A stretch of DNA of 64,000 bases, taken from Clostridia bacterium. Lineage in GTDB: Bacteria > Bacillota > Clostridia > Christensenellales > Borkfalkiaceae. A program made the translations under genes and the position numbers. The notes under the pieces were generated by a model. That model did not search any database and was not told the origin of the DNA. It saw only the letters and a list, made by a program, of their open reading frames with translations. Positions 59,280 through 64,000 of the stretch are shown here, piece by piece; within the stretch, counting starts at the first letter, position 1, and every line of letters begins with the position of its first letter. The DNA is taken from positions 1 to 64,000 of the forward strand of contig JAIDSX010000128.1 in the NCBI GenBank assembly GCA_029060985.1, in the 5' to 3' direction.

Positions 59280-59370
59280 GCAGAAGTACCCAAGAGGCTC
59301 AAGGGGCTCCCCTGCTAAGGGAGTAGCACTGTTAAAGGTGGCACGAGTTCGAATCTCGTCTTCTGCGCCA
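59280..59370 (+). tRNA. tRNA-Ser (anticodon GCT)
   Basis: GCAGAAG...CTCCCCTGCTAAGGGAG, long variable arm, TTCGAAT T-loop, CTTCTGCGCCA. Confidence 0.95.
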
Positions 59371-59416
59371 CGGAAAGGCGGGCAAATGCCCGCCTTTTCT
59401 CGTGGCGCAGAAGACG
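59357..59416. repeat. 16-bp perfect inverted repeat spanning the tRNA-Ser 3' end and flanking a 10-bp hairpin
   Basis: CGTCTTCTGCGCCACG (59357-59372) / CGTGGCGCAGAAGACG (59401-59416), inner AAAGGCGGGCaaatGCCCGCCTTT. Confidence 0.9.
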
Positions 59417-59574
59417 GACGACCTTGTGAGTTATCACGAGGTCGCGCGACGAGCGTACAACAGTTTGTTAGGTTCGAGCGAATTGCTGTTAGCGAGGAAG
59501 CTCCCGAGCGAAGCGAAGGGAATCTCGTCCGCATTCGAGCAGTACCCGCGAGGATGCGAAAAAATTCCAACAAA

Positions 59575-59602
59575 AAAACCGCACCCATCGGGTGCGGTTT
59601 TC
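59575..59602. terminator. Rho-independent terminator
   Basis: AAAACCGCACCCatcGGGTGCGGTTTT. Confidence 0.8.
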
Positions 59603-59612
59603 AATACTTAAT

Positions 59613-60548
59613 TTACGCTTTGTTCTGGGAGCCGAGCACGTTGATGATCTTGTGCTTGACCATCTCTTTCATGTTCACTCTTGCGTCGCCGAGGTATTGA
59701 CGAGGATCGAAGTGGTCGGGGTGCTCGACGAAGTGCTTTCTGATCGCCGCCGTGAACGCTACGCGAAGGTCGGAGTCGATATTGATCTTGCAGACGGCAA
59801 GTTTCGCAGCTTTGCGAAGCTCGCTTTCGGGAATGCCGATCGCGTTGGGCATAGAGCCGCCGAATTGGTTAATGATCGCAACCTGATCCTGTGGAACGCT
59901 CGACGCGCCGTGAAGAACGATGGGGAAGCCGGGAAGGCGCTTTCCGATCTCTTCGAGAATGTCGATACGGAGTTTGGGATCCTGACCGGGTTTGAATTTA
60001 TAAGCGCCGTGGCTCGTGCCGATTGCGATCGCAAGGGAGTCGATGCCCGTCTTGGAGGTGAATTCTTCCACTTCGTCGGGAGAGGTGAACTGCGCGTCGC
60101 TTGCCGCGACCTTCACGTCGTCCTCGATACCCGCGAGCTTACCGAGCTCCGCTTCAACGACCACGCCGTGCGCGTGCGCGTATTCCACGACCTTTTTCGT
60201 GATAGCGATATTCTCGTCCCAAGGCTTCGAGGAAGCGTCGATCATGACGGAAGTGAAGCCGCCGTCGATGCTCGCCTTGCAGATTTCGAAATCCGCGCCG
60301 TGGTCGAGGTGCATAGCGATGGGAATATCCGTCGTCTCGGCAGCCGCTTCCACGAGGTGTTTGAGGTACACGGGATTCGCGTACTTTCTCGCGCCAGCGG
60401 AGACCTGCAAAATGACGGGCGACTTGCATTCGTTCGCCGCTTCCACGATCGCCTGGATCATCTCCATATTGTTCACGTTGAACGCGCCGACTGCATAGCC
60501 GCCTTCGTATGCGTCTTTGAACATTTTTTTGGTTGTTACTAAGGGCAT
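59613..60548 (-). CDS. fba: Class II fructose-1,6-bisphosphate aldolase
   Basis: AYEGGYAVGAFNVNNMEMIQAIVEAA...HLDHGADFEICKASIDGGFTSVMIDAS. Confidence 0.97.
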   Translation of the reverse strand: MPLVTTKKMFKDAYEGGYAVGAFNVNNMEMIQAIVEAANECKSPVILQVSAGARKYANPVYLKHLVEAAAETTDIPIAMHLDHGADFEICKASIDGGFTSVMIDASSKPWDENIAITKKVVEYAHAHGVVVEAELGKLAGIEDDVKVAASDAQFTSPDEVEEFTSKTGIDSLAIAIGTSHGAYKFKPGQDPKLRIDILEEIGKRLPGFPIVLHGASSVPQDQVAIINQFGGSMPNAIGIPESELRKAAKLAVCKINIDSDLRVAFTAAIRKHFVEHPDHFDPRQYLGDARVNMKEMVKHKIINVLGSQNKA

Positions 60549-60644
60549 AAAAAATTCCTCCGAATTTATTTTTTCCTATTATAAAACGAAAATTGGAAAA
60601 AATCAAGCGGTTTGGGAAAAAGAGGAAAAAAATTTGAAAAAGCA

Positions 60645-60673
60645 TTGACGAACGGTATAAAGCGTGTTATAAT
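60645..60673 (+). promoter_or_regulatory. Promoter for gap
   Basis: TTGACG-17 nt-TATAAT. Confidence 0.75.
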
Positions 60674-60733
60674 ATTTTGCGGTAAAAGGCTCCGAAGAGA
60701 GCCAAAAAAGAATTTATCGGAGGATTTATTCAC

Positions 60734-61762
60734 ATGGCAAAAGAAGTAAAAGTTGCAATCAACGGATTCGGTCGTATCGGTCGTCTTGCGTTCAGGCAGA
60801 TGTTCAAAGCGGAGGGCTATAAGATCGTTGCGATCAACGATTTGACTTCCCCCTCGATGCTTGCGCACCTTCTCAAATACGACTCTGCGCAAGGCAGATA
60901 CGCGCTCGCGGACAAGGTCTCCGCAGACGACGAGAAGAGAACGCTCACCGTTGACGGCGAAACCATTAAAATTTACGAAGAGAAAGACGCTGCAAACCTT
61001 CCCTGGGGCGAGCTTAAAGTAGACGTCGTGCTCGAATGCACGGGCTTCTACTGCTCCAAAGAGAAGAGCGAAGCGCACATCAAAGCAGGCGCAAAGAAAG
61101 TCGTTATCTCCGCTCCCGCAGGCAAGGACCTTCCCACGATCGTATTCGGCGTAAACGAAAAGACGCTTACGAAGAACGATACCGTTATCTCCGCGGCTTC
61201 CTGCACGACGAACTGCCTTGCTCCTATGGCGAACGCGCTCAACAACGCATATCCCGTCGTTTCGGGTATCATGACCACCGTTCACGCTTACACGGGCGAC
61301 CAGATGGTTCTCGACGGCCCTCACCGCAAAGGCGATCTCCGCCGTGCGCGCGCTGCCGCTGTGAACATCGTTCCCAACTCCACGGGCGCTGCTAAGGCGA
61401 TCGGTCTCGTTATCCCCGCGCTCAACGGCAAGTTGATCGGCTCCGCGCAACGCGTTCCCGTTCCCACCGGCTCGACGACGCTTCTCGTTGCAGTCGTTAA
61501 GGGCAAGGACGTTACGAAGGAAAGCATCAACGCCGCAATGAAGGCTGCTTCTTCCGCTTCCTTCGGCTATACCGAAGAGCCGCTCGTATCGAGCGATATT
61601 ATCGGTATCACCTACGGCTCGCTGTTCGACGCTACGCAGACCATGGTTGCGAAGATCGACGACGACACCTATCAGGTACAGGTCGTTTCTTGGTACGACA
61701 ACGAGAACTCCTACACCTCGCAGATGGTTCGTACGATCAAGTACTTCGCAGAACTCAAATAA
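60734..61762 (+). CDS. gap: Glyceraldehyde-3-phosphate dehydrogenase
   Basis: [19 protein letters not shown]...[18 protein letters not shown]. Confidence 0.98.
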   Translation: MAKEVKVAINGFGRIGRLAFRQMFKAEGYKIVAINDLTSPSMLAHLLKYDSAQGRYALADKVSADDEKRTLTVDGETIKIYEEKDAANLPWGELKVDVVLECTGFYCSKEKSEAHIKAGAKKVVISAPAGKDLPTIVFGVNEKTLTKNDTVISAASCTTNCLAPMANALNNAYPVVSGIMTTVHAYTGDQMVLDGPHRKGDLRRARAAAVNIVPNSTGAAKAIGLVIPALNGKLIGSAQRVPVPTGSTTLLVAVVKGKDVTKESINAAMKAASSASFGYTEEPLVSSDIIGITYGSLFDATQTMVAKIDDDTYQVQVVSWYDNENSYTSQMVRTIKYFAELK

Positions 61763-61771
61763 GTTACAGGT

Positions 61772-61804
61772 TAAAAAGACCCGTCCGTTGGACGGGTCTT
61801 TTTT
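61772..61804 (+). terminator. Rho-independent terminator
   Basis: AAAAAGACCCGTCCgttGGACGGGTCTTTTTT. Confidence 0.85.
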
Positions 61805-61835
61805 CGTGCTCGCTTATAAAAAGCGGAAATAATCA

Positions 61836-62144
61836 ATGGAAGGCGGTCAGTTTTATTTTACTTACAAAACGCATACAATAAAAAATATGAGATTGTTTTC
61901 GGAAATCGGGAAAGTGTTCGGAGGGGAGGAGGATTCCTCCCGCGTGCAGTATACCGTGCTCGACGGCGGGGGCGGGTATTTTCAGAACGTGAAAAAAATT
62001 CTTGAATTTTCCGACAACGCGATCGTTTTTTCGGGCAGGCGCGGCGCGGTGCGGATAGAGGGCGAAAAGCTCTCTCTCGGCAAATATTATTTGGGCGACG
62101 CCGTCGTGTACGGCAAAATTTTGAGGGTATCGAGATGCGATTGA
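61836..62144 (+). CDS. yqfC: YqfC-like sporulation protein
   Basis: KILEFSDNAIVFSGRRGAVRIEGEKLSLGKYYLGDAVVYGKILRV; upstream of yqfD; start could be 61887. Confidence 0.75.
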   Translation: MEGGQFYFTYKTHTIKNMRLFSEIGKVFGGEEDSSRVQYTVLDGGGGYFQNVKKILEFSDNAIVFSGRRGAVRIEGEKLSLGKYYLGDAVVYGKILRVSRCD

Positions 62145-63019
62145 ATTTTCCGTTCGGCAAGCAGGAATTTTTCGTGGAATCTTTGAGCGTCTATCGCGTG
62201 GTAGACAAGCTGGCAAGAGCGGGGATCGAGGTGCTCTCCTTCCGTGCCGAGTCAAAAAACAGTGCGGTTTTTACGGTAAACGGAAAAGATACGAAAAAAG
62301 TTTTTGCAATTTTGCGCAGTTCGTGTTATAATATTAAAAAGGTGCGCCCGAAGGGACTTTCAAAGGTCGTGGAAAAAATCGTAAAGTCCGCGGGACTCTT
62401 GGCGGGAGTAGTGCTCTTTACGCTTTCCGTACTCTTCTTTCAGGCGCGGGTTTTGGATATCCGCGTGGTGGGAAGCGGGGCTTATTATAGAGAAGAGGTT
62501 TTGCGCATTTTAAGCGAAAACGGCGTTAAGAAGTTTTCCGCGCTTCCCAAGGACTGCGCTCATATTACCGCAAACATTATTTCGCTTCCGCGCGTGAGTT
62601 TTTGCACGGTGGGCAAGGACGGTGGAATCGTCACGGTCACGGTGGAGGTGACGGACGACGACAAAACGCTTTCAAGCGAGCCGCTCTTATCTCCCGCAAC
62701 GGGAGTGGTGGAAGAGCTCGTCGTCGTGCGCGGCACGCCTATGGTGCAGGTGGGCGACAGCGTGGGCGAGGGCGACGAAGTCGTAAAGAATGAAATCTAC
62801 TTCGGCGAAGAGCAAGAGGAGTCGAGCAGGGTGATCGTGATCGCCCGTGTCGTCGTGGCGGTGCCGTTCGCAAAGGAATACGCAGGCAGCGAGGAGAATG
62901 CGCTGTTGAGCGCGGCGCTCGAATTCGGGCAGACGCGCGATATACATACAACGAAAACGGGGGAGGGCTTTCTCGTAGAGGGCGTGGCGCTCATTGCAAA
63001 ATCGCTCAACCTCGGATAG
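62135..63019 (+). CDS. yqfD: YqfD-like sporulation protein
   Basis: LARAGIEVLSFRAESKNSAVFTV...VLDIRVVGSGAYYREEVLRILSENGVKKF; position between yqfC and phoH. Confidence 0.85.
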   Translation: MRLNFPFGKQEFFVESLSVYRVVDKLARAGIEVLSFRAESKNSAVFTVNGKDTKKVFAILRSSCYNIKKVRPKGLSKVVEKIVKSAGLLAGVVLFTLSVLFFQARVLDIRVVGSGAYYREEVLRILSENGVKKFSALPKDCAHITANIISLPRVSFCTVGKDGGIVTVTVEVTDDDKTLSSEPLLSPATGVVEELVVVRGTPMVQVGDSVGEGDEVVKNEIYFGEEQEESSRVIVIARVVVAVPFAKEYAGSEENALLSAALEFGQTRDIHTTKTGEGFLVEGVALIAKSLNLG

Positions 63020-63023
63020 GAGA

Positions 63024-64000
63024 ATTCATACGGATAAAATTATTACGGTAGACACGGGCACGCTCGAAAGGCTTCAAAAGGTGCTCGGCGCGTTCGACGA
63101 AAATTTGCAGATCGTATCGCGTGAGCTTTCGCTGAACGCCCGCGTGGACGGTACGAAGATCGTACTCGAAGGAGAAGAGGAAAACGCTTTGATCGGCGGG
63201 GAAGTCATAAAGAGCCTCGTCGATATCGTATCGGCGGGAGAGTTCATCGATAAGAACAGCTTGATGTACTGTATCGAGCTGGCGCGGGAAGGCAGGGCGA
63301 AGGAGATCGCGGGCGTGATGCAGGGCGTCGTGCTCGTCACCTCGCACGGTAAGCAGATCAAGTGCAAGACGGTCGGGCAGAAGAATTACGTTTCCGCAAT
63401 TAAGAAGAACACGATCGTATTCGGCGTGGGACCTGCGGGCACGGGCAAGACGTACCTTGCGGTGTGCCAGGCGGTGAACGCGTTCAAGAGCAAAGAGGTC
63501 GAAAAAATCATCTTAACGCGCCCCGCGGTGGAGGCGGGCGAAAAGCTCGGATTTCTCCCCGGAGATTTACAGACGAAGGTCGATCCTTATCTGCGCCCCC
63601 TGTACGACGCTTTGGGCGAGCTCTTCGGTTTCGAGACCTATCAAAAGCTCATGGAGAAGGGCACGATCGAGGTTGCGCCGCTCGCGTATATGCGCGGAAG
63701 AACGCTTTCGAACGCGTTCGTCATTTTGGACGAGGCGCAGAACGCCACGCGCGAACAGATGAAAATGTTTTTGACCCGTCTCGGCGACGGGAGCAAAATG
63801 GTCGTGACGGGCGATTTAACGCAGACCGACTTACCCGAGGGCAAGTCGAGCGGCTTGAAGCAGGCGGTCACGATATTAAAAGGAATCGACGAAATTGCGA
63901 TTTGCGCATTCTCCGAAAAGGACGTGGTGCGCCATCCGCTCGTCGGTAAAATCGTAAAGGCGTACGAAAAAGAAAATACCTCAAAGAGCAAAGGAGGAAA
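63024..64000 (+). CDS. phoH: PhoH-family P-loop ATPase, truncated by window end; start codon uncertain
   Basis: IHTDKIITVDTGTLERLQKVLG...NTIVFGVGPAGTGKTYLAVCQAV...LDEAQNATREQMKMFLTRLGDGSKMVVTGDLTQTDLP. Confidence 0.9.
   Translation, partial: MHTDKIITVDTGTLERLQKVLGAFDENLQIVSRELSLNARVDGTKIVLEGEEENALIGGEVIKSLVDIVSAGEFIDKNSLMYCIELAREGRAKEIAGVMQGVVLVTSHGKQIKCKTVGQKNYVSAIKKNTIVFGVGPAGTGKTYLAVCQAVNAFKSKEVEKIILTRPAVEAGEKLGFLPGDLQTKVDPYLRPLYDALGELFGFETYQKLMEKGTIEVAPLAYMRGRTLSNAFVILDEAQNATREQMKMFLTRLGDGSKMVVTGDLTQTDLPEGKSSGLKQAVTILKGIDEIAICAFSEKDVVRHPLVGKIVKAYEKENTSKSKGG

Noticed and set aside
59259-59588. 109-aa minus-strand ORF (EDEIRTRATFNSATPLAGEPLEPLGYF)
   Set aside because: Artefactual reverse translation of tRNA-Ser.
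59592-60542. 316-aa + strand ORF opposite fba
   Set aside because: Antisense shadow of a well-conserved aldolase gene.
60566-61450. 294-aa ORF antisense to gap
   Set aside because: Shadow ORF; gap sense frame is unambiguous.
1-64000. CRISPR array or mobile-element genes
   Set aside because: No regularly spaced repeats, Cas-like, transposase, integrase or recombinase ORF recognised.

Overview
Chromosomal window from a spore-forming, Clostridia-type Firmicute; no rRNA, CRISPR array, transposase or integrase was seen. The first ~12.5 kb is visibly more AT-rich and looks like a defence/accessory island. It holds (i) a giant YobI-like P-loop NTPase, (ii) an unusual restriction-modification-like operon and (iii) an OLD-like AAA ATPase + TOPRIM pair. 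The operon has an XRE regulator, two separate methylase-like proteins, a 238-aa unknown, a 59-aa small ORF, a GIY-YIG + SF2 helicase protein and a 31-aa acidic ORF; its promoter is embedded in two tandem palindromic operators. The rest is mostly conserved chromosome: a sensor kinase/HPt/HD-GYP phosphorelay, spmAB, metG-tatD-rsmA, rplU-rpmA, a tRNA Val-Gly-Cys cluster, T-box-pheST, a cysteine desulfurase, spoIVFAB-rng, an ABC exporter, greA-lysS, holB-ricT, rsmI, fba, gap and yqfCD-phoH. Main hunt results: the RM-like operon with complementary degeneration of its two methylase subunits and its operator/promoter overlay; the AAA-TOPRIM pair; a candidate structured small RNA on the minus strand (~31990-32112) with its own consensus promoter and a potential pseudoknot; L27 with an N-terminal extension but no prp between rplU and rpmA; mutually exclusive hairpins before spoIVFA; a 16-bp inverted copy of the tRNA-Ser 3' end; a transglutaminase-like domain that appears to have lost its catalytic Cys/His; and an inverted pair of DnaA-box-like sites. 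All family calls come from reading motifs; no database search or folding program was run.
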